Source of the DNA: Oxytricha trifallax
Taxonomy: Eukaryota; Ciliophora; Spirotrichea; Sporadotrichida; Oxytrichidae
Direction of reading: 5' to 3'
Length of the DNA: 64,000 nucleotides
NCBI GenBank assembly: GCA_000711775.1
Contig: ARYC01005037.1
Coordinates: forward strand, 1 to 64,000
A model generated the notes under the pieces. It searched no databases. It was not told where the DNA came from and worked only from the letters and a program-made list of their open reading frames with translations. Shown here in pieces: positions 19,200 through 30,730 of this stretch. Position 1 is the stretch's first letter. Each line of letters starts with the position of its first letter. The position numbers and the translations under genes are program-made.

Positions 19200-22100
19200 T
19201 CATTGCTTAATAAACTCATTGGAGCTTGTTATTAAAATATTTAGTTTTGATGGTTTATTTTTAAGTATACCTTCAAATGCCTTGTCCATATTTTTAACAT
19301 ACGTCACTCTGAAAATCTTCTTTATTTGCTAATTATATTCATGCTGTTCTAATGCTCTAATTCTTTTGTCTAGCCAAATCATATTCGTAATTATTTCTAT
19401 TTGTGTTTGACTTTTAATGTCTATTAATCTATGTTCTTTCACTTTTTTAGAGAATCTGTTAGAGTCACCAGCAGAATTTATTAAATTGCACTATTTCATG
19501 TGATTTTCATCCACCATCACTTTGTGAACATGCAGTAGTGGCACATACCATAGGAAGCTATTGTCCTTCCCTGGCTTATAGCCATCATTGTGTCCATCAC
19601 ATTTTTTGTTATAAATAGTTTTTTATTGTTTTTGAGAGACTTCTCTTTCTGTTTAATCTCTATTGTTCCCCCCTATGGCTTTTTCATATGCTCCAAGTTA
19701 GATTTGAACTTTATCAAGTTCTTTTGAACTAGTTGCTGTATTATTTCGGCTGTGTTCGTAACTTTCAGCTACGATATATTCCTTAGTACTTTATTAAGAA
19801 TATCACTTGCCGTTTTGAATACTATTCTTTTCAGCTGCATTTCCATTCTCTCAATTTCCCCTACCTTTACATACTTGGCCGCTACTAGAGGGTGTATTTA
19901 TAAATCATAAGTGACCTAATCTGAGCCACCATTATTGAGTCACTTACTGTTGGGTTGGTGGATTTTGTAATTCTCTGGTATATCTCTGTTTACCTTTTCA
20001 TTTCATCCCACGTGCTCTTTAGTAACTTTCTGGTGTTTAGGCATATATTCAACCCCAAATATTTCGCTTCTTATGCCTTCTTAATACCTCAATTTCTTCG
20101 ACTTTTTCAAATTTTTTTGCGTCTGTTAGAAATACTGTCTTCTTCACGTTTAGTCGCAAGTTGTGAGTCTCCTCTATTTCTCTAAAACCATCGATTACTC
20201 TCTGAAATTATTATGCATCTTTTATGTTGACTAGCAAGTCATCAGCGAACGCTATAAGTTTGCTCTAATTTATAAGTGACTTCAATTCTGATTAAGAGTA
20301 AAGGGCATCTTGTAGATACACATTAAATAATAAAGAAGATATTCTGCTTCCTTAGGCAACTCCTTTCTTTATTTTGATTTCCTTTTCCTCATAGAATATC
20401 TTGTTGTTTTTGTATAGTTCTTCGATAAGGTTCACTGCTGTCATATCATCTCTATTCTATGTCTTAGTATCGACATAAGTTTGTCTTTCCAGACTGAATC
20501 GTAAGCTTTTTGAAGGTCAACAAGGAGGTATGCTTCCCTTCTATTTGACCTTCTTCTTGAAACTTTGATGTGTTCCAACATTCTAAAAAAGTTAACATGT
20601 GTACTTTTGCTCTCTTTGAAACCACTTTGGTAATTCCCTGTTTAAAGAATTTTACTTTTGTTTTCTTGCATCTTATTTAGAATTACCTTTTCAACTATTT
20701 TACTTAGATGTGAGTTCATCACTATTGGTCTAGTATCGCTGATTTCTGGATAATTATCACCCTGTTTCTTGCTTAGAAGTACTAGCCTTCCCTCTTTGAT
20801 GTACTATAGTAACTATCTATCATTCAACCATTTTGTGATTTTTGACTCACTGTCTACTAAATTTTTTCAGATTTTAGTATGATTTTTCCATCAAACCCAT
20901 CTGGAGCAATAGCTTTGTTGAAGTTACTCTTTAATGGCCTTCTTCACATCCTAATTTTAACAGAATTACTCATCTTCCTAGCTGTTTAACATTTTAATGT
21001 CCATTTTAGCTCCTTGTGATAGCTGCTCTTCCCTATCGTCATTGAATAGCTGACTGTAGAACTCTACTACATTTGCCTTTTAGATTTTCCCACTTCAACT
21101 CTCTCTCTTCGTTTATAGTGAGACCCTTTATTGGTTAAGCTTACCTTTGGATCTTGGTTAGTATTTTAATAAGATGAAAAAAACTACTTAAGTCATTCCT
21201 GTCTAGGCAATGTTCCATGTCCTTGATCGCTTCCTTCCATTGAGCTTTTATGTCTAATTAATTATTTTTGGTGTCATTCCCTTCTCTTCTCAGCACCCAT
21301 TCCGGTGGTCTTTGATACTAGTTTCTACTCTTGCTTAACTTTTCTAATTTATCTATGAAACTATTTTGAATTGAATGGTCCAAATCTTTCTCTAGGAGTT
21401 CTTTCCCTTCTTCTGTGTAAGTTTTCCAGCATTGTTTTCTTATGTCGGAGACTCTGAACTTTGCTTCTTTGTCCGATAACTTCAGATCATTCATATCATA
21501 TTTCACTTTCAGCTTTGCTTTGATAAGCTTGTGATCTGTCGCATTCAGCTAGCTAGTGTGCCAGCTTATTGTTTTTATGTTTGAGAATATCTAGTCCAAC
21601 TAGTTACCTCTGCTTTGAGTTTCTACTCCCTCAGGTATTGATTCTTTAAGGCCTTCTCTATTAAGTTTCTTGCCCAATTCCTAAATTTGGAAGTTTAAAT
21701 CACCCATTACTATTATTTTCTGTTTTTTAAACTTTTGTTTTAACGACTTTATCATGTAAATTAGTCTGCATTATAATTCTTTAACTTCATCATTGCAATA
21801 GTGGGATGTAAGCTCTGATTATATGAAGTGGATACTCATTTACATTTAATATATTCCACGCTATGAACTATCTCAGTGTTTTAACTGTCTTCATTTGAAA
21901 CCTGCCACTGTTTAATGTTAATACTCCTCCGTTCCTGGCAAATTTTGTTTAAGTAATGTTTCTGTTGTTTATCCGAACTAATCTTTGAAGTCTTGTTTCC
22001 ACAAGTCCAATGAAATCAGGGTTTTATCTTCCTATTTCTCTTGTCATCTTGTCTTGTTTCAACTTTGAGTTTAAGCCTCTTACATTTTGAAGGCAAATTT

Positions 22101-22467
22101 TGATTTCAAATGACTTCAGTCCCAACTGTCTTTTGTTATCTATTATCTCCTCTCTTCTCTTGCTGCGCTACTACTGCGCAAATCTTTCATTCCTCTTACC
22201 CCATCCTTCAATAACCCTTACTGGTTAGAAGAATTGAAGTTAGTGCCCATTCTCTTAGTAGAATGAGAATTTGTTTAAGTTTTTCATATTCTTTTTTTAT
22301 TCTACATAGACTTGCAGGTTTTGGAATGTTCGATTACATAGGTCCTTATTTGAATGTTCAAAAATTATTTTTATCGATTTTTGGGTTGGCTTTTTTTCTT
22401 CATTGGATTCCTCCATGTAAACTGGTAGTCTCCTCCTCCCCTTGCTTTGGTGTTGATCCTTTTCCAT
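19200..22467 (-). CDS. LINE ORF2: APE-type endonuclease and reverse transcriptase
   Basis: Starts MEKDQHQSKGRRRLPVYMEE. The endonuclease domain begins near 22.1 kb with ICLQNVRGLNSKLKQDKMTR and DFIGLVETRL, then KIIVMGDLNFQIQELGKKLN (the GDxN motif) and LNATDHKLIKAKL (the S/TDH motif), the three landmarks of APE endonucleases. The reverse transcriptase follows, with SKLIAFADDLLVNIKD (the F/YADD active site) at about 20.25 kb. The C-terminal part (SFLWYVPLLHVHKVMV) is unassigned. It ends at TGA 19200-19202, about 1,090 codons. TAA and TAG are used throughout as Gln. Several frameshifts are present, so it is probably not active as written. Confidence 0.8.
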
Positions 22468-22500
22468 GTGATCACCGCCCCTTTTTAATTTACTATTTTA
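22464..22500 (-). repeat. Shared leader upstream of LINE ORF2
   Basis: Plus-strand words CCATG.GATCAC.GCC and TTTTTAATTTACTATTTTAA occur here and again at 19134-19172, with only a few differences. Each copy spans the start codon and about 35 bases upstream of it. Confidence 0.75.
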
Positions 22501-22868
22501 ATTTAAATATTAGAATTTAATGTGATTAAATTTTAAAATCTATTAAGAAGTCTTAATTAAATAATTAGTTATAATATAAATTACTGAAAATGATGTAAAG
22601 ATCTTAAAAAATCACAAAACCTCACATCAGCTTGCTTTTCAATAAAAAAGCTCAAAAGTTTCAAATTTTAGTTGTATATGTCAAAATGTTTACATTGTTA
22701 ATCTTTTCCTTATTTCTGTGATTTTATTGATAAAGTAAAGTCATTCATTCATGTTAATGGTAAAAAGCTTAATTAAAACATACCATGATATTAAACCTAC
22801 TTAATAATTTAAATCAACTATTTTTTTATAATAATAAAATTACCACATTTTACACAAAACAATTTGAC

Positions 22869-25535
22869 ATGGTTAAGACTATTGTCTATGATAAGAGCTA
22901 GGATGTTGAACTCTCTGAATCACTCGAAATTCACTTTGGCAAATCTTTATCTTAGAGTTGTGATGAATAAGACTGTTCTAGGACGAGTTCATAGAGCTAA
23001 GTTACAAAACAAAAAAGGGTTTCTAGATTTTCAAAGAAAATTGATAAATTATACAAGAAAATAACAAATATTCACATTGAAGCTAACAAACAAGCAACCG
23101 AAAAATTTCAACTAACTTTCAAGAAAGTCAAAGAAAAAGCCATATTTGACTAAGGCCCATTACTTGATCTCAGCAAGGAATTTATATAGGAAATCATCAG
23201 AAAGGAGCGCTAGAGGATCAAAAGACAACGAGCTGCCTCATAAATGTCGAAATTAAAAAATTTGCTCGGCTCTAATAATTTAAAAGACAAGTCTTTGGAA
23301 ATGAATTCAGAAAAATCAGATGATCTCGAAGCTCTTACAGACTTTGCTGGATGCTCATTAAAAAATGGCCTTATTTCGCACTTGGCAAATAGTATTTTGC
23401 AGAGCTTTTCAATTTCCCCTAAGTAAATACAGAATCAACTTCTTAAGAGTCTCACTCAAACTTTAGTTAAGAAAAAGAATCTCCTCTCTCTTGCTATATA
23501 TCACCAAGCAAATTATGTGCAAAATAAAGTTTATGAACTTTATCTCTAACGTAAACATTTTGACATATGGTAAATATTTGGACAATTGCTACCATAAGGA
23601 TGCGTTGCGATGAATCCTTACCTTGCAAATAAAGATGATGAAATAAAATCTAAGGTTGGTTACTTTTAAAACTTTTAGCACCATTCCTGAACAGTTGCGA
23701 AAATTTTGATTTTGTTTTATGCGAAGACTTTGAACTTTTTGAATCAATGATTAAAAGTATAGTGATAAAACTCCAAGAAAATAATCTTCCACCAAATTAA
23801 GGTTTTATTAAACTAAATCTTCTAATCAAGCCCAACCTTATATCAACTTTTAACTGGACTGAGGATGCATTAGCCCATCTCAGCTAGGCCTTGTGTCAGA
23901 TTGGTATTACTCAAGAGGAAGCAAAAATCATATGTGGTAAACCTTGAAACTTTCTATGGCAAGAAACGATGAGCAAATTACCGGCTTTCCAAAACGATGA
24001 GCGTCTGTTATCGATATCAATGCTAAGGAAAATATAGATTGAATAAGACGAATGATAGCATATAAACAAACTACTTTCATTACTTAGCTAAAGGCAAGTG
24101 GTTTCCAAGCTCTTACATGACAAAGTGGAAATATCATTAAACTTGCACAATTTGATATTAGTAATCGAAAGCATAAAAGATTAGCCTTTGGCTAGTATCT
24201 AGTAAATACTTAACTAGAATGAATGAGAATGGATTAAGTGTGCTGTGAAAGCTAAAACTCGAGAGCTTTCTGTTTAGGACTTAAGATAGGAAACTGATAC
24301 TTAAAAGGTTCTTGAGCATCTTAGTAAAAGTAATTAAATTGAAAATTGTATGCAGTTTGATGAATTTATATCTCTCTCTAAAATTTAGGAGCACTAAAAT
24401 GAGATATATCAGCACTCCTAGTTCAATTATTGCAAGTTTAAATATCACCGCTAATGAAAACTGCACTATTATTGATATGACGACAGGCTCAGGCAAAACT
24501 TGGGTATAGGCACTTGTTGCTTATTATTATGCTTTAAAGGGATATAAAATCACAATTATTGATCCTAATTAAAACTTGCAAACCTAAAAAGATGAAATAA
24601 AAGGCTCCATCCATGAAGATGTTCAAGTCGTTGACATTATGACATATTACAGACATACTTTCAAAGATGATATAGTAATCCTAAACGAATTTGATGCAAT
24701 TATTGACAATAGCTCATTTTATTCTCTAGGAAATATTATTACAGGACTGGTTATTTTCCAATAAGAAAGTATTTTTGTTTTCAACCACTTATACAAAACA
24801 TTACACAGTTTTTATTGAAGAAACAATCAGAAAACCTAAAGTGTTGAGTTTTTAATCAGAGCTGTAATACTAAAAACAACTTTAAAGCTAATTTTAGTGT
24901 GATGGAGTGTTGTCAAAGGATAAAATTTAAATGTGGCAATAGCTTCAATCTGAAATTATTAGGAGATGCAACAACGAGCCACTCATAGTTATAGTGAACT
25001 CAGGGGATTTTGAAGAGTTTAAGACTAAGCTTCTTAAAGGAAACAAGTACGATATTTACCTATCAGATGATTTATTATGCAAATAGAAAATCAAAGATAA
25101 GGAAACAGGAATATTACTTATGAAAGAGATAAGCAGTGTGAGCTGTGACTCTAAATTTTAAAAAAAAAAGATGCATTTGTATTTATTACATGCTCGGTAA
25201 TTTCTGAGAGAAAGCTATATTAGATGCTAGGGAGAGGAAATAGATGTCAAGGTTTGTCAAGAGGATGCGTTTTCATCCAAGACAATGAGAATGAAGCAAT
25301 CTTCTGGCAGCACTTGAGATCTATGGATAACTAAAAATTGAGAAGTCTTCACGTTGTGATAAAGCTTCTTTGGAAAAGAAGAGCAACAAAAGGTTAAGTG
25401 ACTACATCGAAGATTCATAGAAGGGAGGCGATGCAATTTGTACTTTGAGATTTAGAGAATGCAATCGGTTACAAATTTATCTGCAAATTATCAAGGGCCT
25501 TGAGATGTGAAGATGCTAGTTATATAACTTTATGA
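22869..25535 (+). pseudogene. SF2 helicase / P-loop ATPase-like gene
   Basis: Ciliate code. The N-terminal part (MVKTIVYDKSQDVELSESLE, then KEFIQEIIRKERQRIKRQRA, and KNGLISHLANSILQSFSI) is not recognised. The ATPase core begins at about 24.4 kb: IASLNITANENC, then TTGSGKTWVQALVAYYYALK (Walker A, about 24480-24500), ITIIDPNQNLQTQKDEI, VVDIMTYYRHTF, and VILNEFDAIIDNSSF in the Walker B place. The C-terminal lobe has DAFVFITCSVISERKLYQM and LGRGNRCQG, like helicase motif VI, and ends at TGA 25533-25535 or earlier. This looks like a SecA/DEAD-type SF2 protein. Frameshifts and in-frame TGAs occur (near 23.6, 24.8 and 25.4 kb); some may be unseen IESs. It lies directly left of the satellite edge. 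Confidence 0.55.
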
Positions 25536-25649
25536 ATTGTGATTAAAGTACTTTGTAAGGATGTGCATTCTTTTGCTTTTCATTTTAATTATTTTTCAAA
25601 TAATAATTAAATATACTAAATATCTTTGGAGCTTGATTACTATTGTGAG

Positions 25650-26158
25650 GAGTTTAAAGAGAGAAAGGAAAATTTTATTTCAAAAGTAGATAGACGACAA
25701 ATTACTATAAAGGTTCAAGTAGAGAGTAAGGCATTTCATATTTTATGATATTTTAAAAGCACTCTATGAGTAATGCATTCATAGAATTGTTCCATTACTA
25801 AAATCTCAACTTAGCAAATCGAGAATTATGTCTCTTTAGTAAGACGAATACTTTCAGCATTTCAAGCCTTTGACTAAGCTTCGGCTAAAATGAATTGCTG
25901 GAGGTGAAATAAATTTAGATTCTCTACATTATTTATTATTCGTATTTCCTTTTTTGCCGACGAGATGCATCTCAATTATCTTAAAATAGAGATCTAAATA
26001 TGTATTGGAAATTAAAGAACGAATTTCTTAAAACCTTTATTTCTTTTTTCAGTAAATTTTTAATTCTTACTAGTTGTAACGAGTTTTGTGTTGAAAGAAA
26101 ACAACCAAACATACATACAAGATCATGTTGCCATTTTATATGTGTTAATTAGCGCATT
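25650..26158 (+). repeat. Left-edge satellite unit, cut by TBE insertion
   Basis: This matches the 1,088-bp unit seen from 35.1 kb on. It begins near the AGAGAGAAAGGAAAA word and includes the landmark ATGAATTGCTGGAGGTG (from 25900) and TTTTTTGCCGACGAGATGCA. It stops at GCGCATT, where the TBE begins. It is more diverged than the units of the main array, as is usual at array edges. Confidence 0.85.
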
Positions 26159-26298
26159 CAAAACCTCAAAACCCTTGAAGTTGTTTGATTGAGTTTTTGA
26201 TTGATAAAAGTAGACTATTAAGGCATGCTTTATTAGTGTTTTTATAGGGTTTATGTAGGGGTTAGATGTTTAAATATTAGTAGTTTAAGTGAGTATAA
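26159..26298 (+). repeat. TBE left terminal inverted repeat
   Basis: Begins CAAAACCTCAAAACCCT, a C4A4 repeat with C-to-T changes, then GAAGTTGTTTGATTG and TAGACTATTAAGGCATGC, mirrored at 30536-30659. The flanking ATT at 26156-26158 fits the ANT target preference of TBEs. Confidence 0.9.
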
Positions 26299-26489
26299 CA
26301 AGCGAGTTTTTAAAATATTTCACACAAACATAAGCTTAGAGTCATATGGTAGTTCTCTGAATTTAATCTTTCTAAGTTGCTGTTTGATTGTTTTTATTGT
26401 TAATTAATTCTCTTAGCTTAGTTTGATAATAGTATAGTATGCAAGTTCTCTGAGTCCTCCGTTAATTTTATTCTTATCGAGATATTGTT

Positions 26490-27745
26490 TGATCCTTTAC
26501 TTAGAATCTCTCTCACCCTTGCAGCTAAAGTAATCATTCCTTGACATGTCACTCTCTTTTATTATTACTTCTAATGCCCATATATCCCAAGCAATAACTC
26601 CATCTCTCCAATCTTCTCTCGCAGGGAAAATATCCATGAGTGCGTGCACATTTCATAGTGCAGAGGCTTGCACTCTTTAAGCTCTATTAAAGTCAATAAT
26701 ATAACTCTTAAGGGTTTAAAGTCCATCATTATATTTTCTGGCTTTAAGTCTCTATGAACATAACCGAGCTAGTGAAGCTCTTCTATTCCATCAACTATCT
26801 GCTGTACAATCTAGCCAATTTACCTTTGGCACCTATTGTCAGATAAAAACTCTCTGTAAGTCTTTTCAAGGAGAGTAGCCTAAATGTAACATGAACTTTT
26901 CCAAGTAAAATGGCATCAAGCTAAATGATATTCCTGCACTCTTTAAATTTTGCCTATTGAAGAGCGTAATACTAATTAGCAAATTCTATTTAGAACTTGT
27001 CATCAGCAAGAAAGTAATTGAAAGGATAAATTTTGTAAGCGTATTAGTCATCTGTGAAACTCTCTTCTCTATTTTATCCTCTAGGGTGAGGTAGCTTTCA
27101 AGACAGGGATCTTCATAGCCTCGATTTTTACCATAATTTTATTGATTTATGAGACCGGAAAGTTCTTGACAGCTTTCTTCATTTTGACTTACTTCTGTAC
27201 CTCAACTCTCAGAGACTCAACTGGGTTTCTTGATCTTAATTTTTATAGGAATTTATTTCCTATAGGTTCGTGATTAAAAACAAAACTTTGGTTATGCTGT
27301 TTCTTTAAATGCACTTTGAGGTATCTTATATGAGAAAATGGCTTCTCAGAACTCACAGATATACTTGCCATCCTTCTTTTAATGTTTGAGATACAGACTA
27401 GGCATATCGTTGTGTATATCTTTCATGTGTCTCTTGTAAGTTGACTTATAGAGGAACATTTTATTGCATTCTTTGCATTAATAGTCAATTTTGGCTGGTA
27501 AAGTTTAATTCTCAACGCCGGGCTATTTAACCTCCTCTTCAACTTGCGCATCCTCTTTTATGACTTCCTTATTGATTAATATTTTAATCTCAAAGGATGA
27601 CTCGTCAAAAGTGTCATAGGTAGGCTCCCACTAAGTGCAAGCGTCACTGGTCTCAACTTTATGGGTTACTGGAATGATAATTTTTATTGACTTTAACCAA
27701 GTAATGCCGCTCTTTTCAAAAGGTTAGCGCTCATTTTAGTTTGCT
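26490..27745 (-). pseudogene. TBE zinc-finger protein kinase (57-kD ORF)
   Basis: Minus strand. The N-terminal acidic part (TYDTFDESSFEIKILINKE) leads to a C2H2 finger, YQCKECNKMFLYKSTYKRHM KDIH, near 27.45 kb, and a second finger YICEF whose next Cys codon is TGA. The kinase domain follows: QQIVDGIEELHQLGYVHRDL, then KPENIMMDF (catalytic HRDLKPEN near 26.75 kb), and, after a shift, IDFNRA in the DFG place, ARED in the APE place, and WRDGVIAWDIWALEV (subdomain IX). DFG is replaced by DFN. This is the kinase known from TBE elements; its substrate is unknown. Frameshifts between N-terminal part, fingers and kinase core show decay or read errors. Confidence 0.85.
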
Positions 27746-28224
27746 GATATATTTTATTATAATAATGATAAAATCTAAATAAATATACTATAATAATAGA
27801 GTATAAGACACTATGGTAAATTCTTTTGCAGAGAGGTAAGTAAATTAAACCACCATAAACTGTTGTAAGTTGATGTATTTTATGAGAATATTTTGCATTT
27901 TACTAAATTAAAAAGCTCCTAAAGAAGTTTTGTTTCCCTAAGAAGTCCTCCAAATCAAGTTTGAACTTAATTTAGAGGTAAAGTTATTAAACATTTTTTA
28001 ATTTTAGATGCTCCTAATTAGGTTTTAACCTTAAAATTTAACTCCTAATAAAATTTAACTTAATTTGGATGACCTTCTAAAATAATTAAACATTATTAGG
28101 AGCAATTTAATGGAGAAAGTTTGATAAAAGTGGAAATCAATCTGTGAAACTTAGACAAGTTTTCAATGCTTCTCCCCACATCTTTTCAGGGTTGACCTCC
28201 AGTAGGTCCTCCCTATTTAATATT

Positions 28225-28611
28225 ATAAAATTACATTTGAATTTGGAAAATTAATTATAATTAAATTAATAATAAATCAAAATCGTGGCAGTTAAAGTTG
28301 GCCAATTTAAACGATCTAGGGCTTATTCGATAGAGAATTTAAATTAGCTGGACTTTACTGTTGGTGGTACTATTTTATTGCATCCCTGGAGCGAGATAAC
28401 TCGGCTTTAATGTGGGTGTATAATTTAATTAATTTATCTCGCTCCAGGGATGCAATAAAATAGTAACGCCAATAGTAAAGTCCAGCTAATTTTAAATTCT
28501 CTATCGAATGAGCCCTAGATCGTTTAAATTGACCATCTTTAACTGCCACTATTTTGATTTATTATTAATTTAATTATAATTAATTTTCCAAATTCAAATG
28601 TATTTCTACAA
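28225..28611. repeat. Foldback element, copy 2, nested in the TBE
   Basis: Left arm 28226-28400, right arm 28434-28611, spacer about 33 bases. It shares TAGCTGGACTTTACT, ATAGAGAATTTAAAT, ATCCCTGGAGCGAGATAA and the outer ACATTTGAATTTGG with the other copies. It lies between the kinase and the 22-kD gene, so it inserted without breaking either. Confidence 0.85.
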
Positions 28612-28688
28612 TTGTAAGATTTTAATAAACTTAGTATGGATATTCATAATTTTAAATTTCATTAACATTTCTAGAAAGAGGAAGCAAG

Positions 28689-29480
28689 ATGAAGTCTATG
28701 AATGATGCAATGAAGAGAATTTAATCTCAAGAATTAATAGGAAAATTTCGAAGTAAAGAGGACCTCTACAGATACTTGGTTTAGCAAGGTAAACCTTTAA
28801 CTAATACTAATTTATTAACTATAAATCGACTGTTCTTAACAACTTAGGAGGGAACTAAAATTTCATTCTTAAAGGCTCTATTGAGTGAAGAGAAAAAAGC
28901 TTTTAAGTCTAATGAAATTAGGATGATAAAGATACCAAACTACCCCGAAATCTCTGTAACAAATCTATATGATGATGCTATGAGTGATCCAGATGTTGCT
29001 CTGGACCTACCATCAAAGCTACAGCTTTCCAATAAGTTACCAGAAAGAAACTTCTTCTTTGGTGTTCTTGGAACTCTGAAGCCTGACTACTTAAATGAAG
29101 TAATTTAAGATGCTCACAAGAAATGCTACAGCATATCTCCTGAAGAAAAAGAGAAGCAAGGTATTAAAATAAGTGACACGTGGCTGTAAGAGCTTTAGAA
29201 GCATCCTTTTATCTCAAGTAAGCTTAGACTTCTAACTTTATAGAAAAACCTGGTACATCTATATACTTGATGAAAGAGCGCAGCAAATTAAACAGAGAGA
29301 GAGAAAGTCTAAAGTAAAGCATGGATTGAGAAGAGACTATTCAAAGATTTCTAAAAGCCAGACGATATGAACATAGATGCAGAAGCTGGCACAAAGAGAA
29401 GTAATATGGGCCCAAAGAAGCCTTAAGATGAAGAAAAGAAAGAGAGGCCTAATCCTTTTATGGGTCAATTTAATATGTGA
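28689..29480 (+). CDS. TBE 22-kD-type protein
   Basis: Starts MKSMNDAMKRIQSQELIGKF and reads on without TGA through RSKEDLYRYLVQQGK, TTQEGTKISFLKALLSEEKK, IKIPNYPEISVTNLYDDAMS and LPERNFFFGVLGTLKPDYLN to ELQKHPFISSKLRLLTLQKN. A one-base shift near 29.27 kb gives LDERAQQIKQRER, and a second one in a GA run returns to the frame EKRLFKDFQKPDDMNIDAEA ... NPFMGQFNM, ending TGA 29478-29480. The two shifts compensate, and the product would be about 264 residues. GT...AG pairs that look like introns are not needed, because the sequence inside them is open and coding-like. Function unknown; homologues lie at 16500-17318 and 31925-32630. It is convergent with the transposase, nearly touching it. Confidence 0.85.
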
Positions 29481-29483
29481 ACT

Positions 29484-30535
29484 TATTCATTCGTTTAAAT
29501 CTAAAATTTATTTATAAACACAAAAATCTCCCTTCTCTTGCGCATACTTTTGCTTTATCATAGCTGACTCTTTTAGCAGCACTCTTAATAAAATCTACTG
29601 TATCTATCTTCAGATCGTGCATCAAATGATAGAGCAGAAGTTTCTTGTAGTGGCCTTTCAAAAGCCCAAAATATAATTCAATTCCATTGAATTGAGAACT
29701 GTAGGCAACATTAATCTCAGGTGTTATGCTTAATCTTTCATATTCCTTCCTTGTGTCTTTAGTTTTATAAACTGATAAGTTATCAACGAACAGAATAATC
29801 TCTTAGTCGGCGTACTTATCTCTGAGTTATTGCAGGAACTTAATATATTATTCAGTTTTTATAGATCGACGGTGAATAACATAATTCTCGAGCCCACTAT
29901 CTTCACTTATTCCACCAAGAATAGCATGAGTTTAAACTTAACCTTTTACTCATAAACTTCTATATTACTATACCTCTTGTACCAAGACCTTGATATAGAG
30001 ATATTGAATGTAAATACTGCTTCATCAGCTTGTATGCACTTGATATTATGCTCTTAAGATCTCTGCTTTTAATCGAATATATAATTTTAATTCGTCTTAT
30101 AAAATGGAAGATTAAAGTCAATCACTCTCTTAATGCAATTGACTGTCTTGTAAGATATTCCATTCTTTTCATATATATTAGCTATAGATTAAGCAAAGAT
30201 GCGAACCTCAGGCAATTAACGATAAAACATCACAGCTCTTGAGTCAGAGAGAAATGAGCCCATTATTTAAGAATTTTATCTTTAATAAGATAATCGATAT
30301 GATGCTACTAAAATTTTGAAGGTCTTCTAGGCTTAGAATTAAGATGCTATCTCTTTAAATTCAATGCTAATAGACAGTGAGACCTAACTGTTAAAGGAGA
30401 TTTATGGAGCAGCCTTGCTATAGAAGTGTAATTTAAAATTGGCTTGAATTGGTCACTATAATATTTACATCCATAACGCAACTTAAACAATAAATCTATA
30501 TACTCACTGTCATAAACTGACCCCCAAGCTCGCAT
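29484..30535 (-). pseudogene. TBE DDE transposase (42-kD ORF)
   Basis: Starts MRAWGSVYDSEYIDLLFKLR next to the right terminal repeat. The DNA-binding helices follow (YTSIARLLHKSPLTVRSHCL; EVRIFAQSIANIYEKNGISY KTVNCIKR). The catalytic core has IQADEAVFTFN (first Asp), ILFVDNLSVYKTKD (second Asp) and YSSQFNGIELYFGLLKGHY (Glu), 34 residues between second Asp and Glu. This is the TBE/Tec branch of the Tc1/mariner-like DDE enzymes. Known role: TBE transposases take part in genome rearrangement during macronuclear development. There are two frameshifts (before RAVMFYR and before THAILGG). The C-terminal end overlaps or abuts the 22-kD gene; the stop is uncertain. Confidence 0.88.
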
Positions 30536-30659
30536 ATACTCACTTAGATTACAAATATTTAAACATTAAACCCCTACATAAAACCTAATAAAGCATGCCT
30601 TAATAGTCTACTTTCATCAATCAAAAATACAATCAAACAACTTCAGGGGTTTTGGGGTT
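30536..30659 (-). repeat. TBE right terminal inverted repeat
   Basis: Mirror of 26159-26298. It ends GGGGTTTTGGGGTT, two full G4 blocks, better preserved than the left end but three bases shorter than the usual GTTTTGGGG-type end. Confidence 0.9.
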
Positions 30660-30730
30660 AATATCCCGTTAATATAGTGAAAATCTGTGAAAAATCCTTA
30701 ATGGAAAGTTAAACTTAAAGTGGAGATCTA
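30660..30730 (+). repeat. Satellite unit fragment between TBE and module C
   Basis: Matches the unit from AATATC(T)CGTTAATATA to GGAAAGTTAAACTTAAAGT and GAGATCTA. It continues the unit cut at 26158, but 34 bases of the consensus are missing between the two halves. At 30730 the match stops abruptly. Confidence 0.88.

Larger units (their letters stand above)
17461..22500 (-). mobile_element. LINE-type non-LTR retrotransposon(s), two ORFs
   Basis: The minus strand carries an endonuclease-reverse transcriptase ORF (22467-19200) followed by an ORF1-like ORF (19137-17461). Each is preceded by the same leader of about 40 bases. They may be one element with two separately led ORFs, or two elements lying head to tail. 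No poly(A) tail or target duplication is evident. Confidence 0.7.
26159..30659. mobile_element. TBE transposon (telomere-bearing element)
   Basis: 4,501 bases with imperfect terminal inverted repeats of about 120-140 bases. The outer ends are degenerate telomere repeats: CAAAACCTCAAAACCC on the left, and GGGGTTTTGGGGTT on the right. It carries a C2H2 zinc-finger kinase (minus), a 22-kD-type gene (plus) and a DDE transposase (minus), the standard TBE gene set of Oxytricha germline DNA. A foldback element (28225-28611) is nested inside; without it the length is about 4.1 kb, the normal TBE size. It sits inside a satellite unit. All three genes carry frameshifts. Confidence 0.92.

Noticed and set aside
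25533..25648. Possible transposon end between the helicase-like gene and the satellite
   Set aside because: No inverted repeat or target duplication could be found; the satellite simply begins.
28779..28847. A GT...AG interval in the TBE 22-kD gene that looks like an intron
   Set aside because: The 69 bases are a multiple of three, have no TGA and translate to normal-looking sequence in the ciliate code, so no intron is needed.
29218..29243. A 26-base GTAAG...TATAG interval in the same gene
   Set aside because: Read through, it gives SSKLRLLTLQKN in frame, which aligns with the relatives; the nearby frame problem is explained by two compensating indels.
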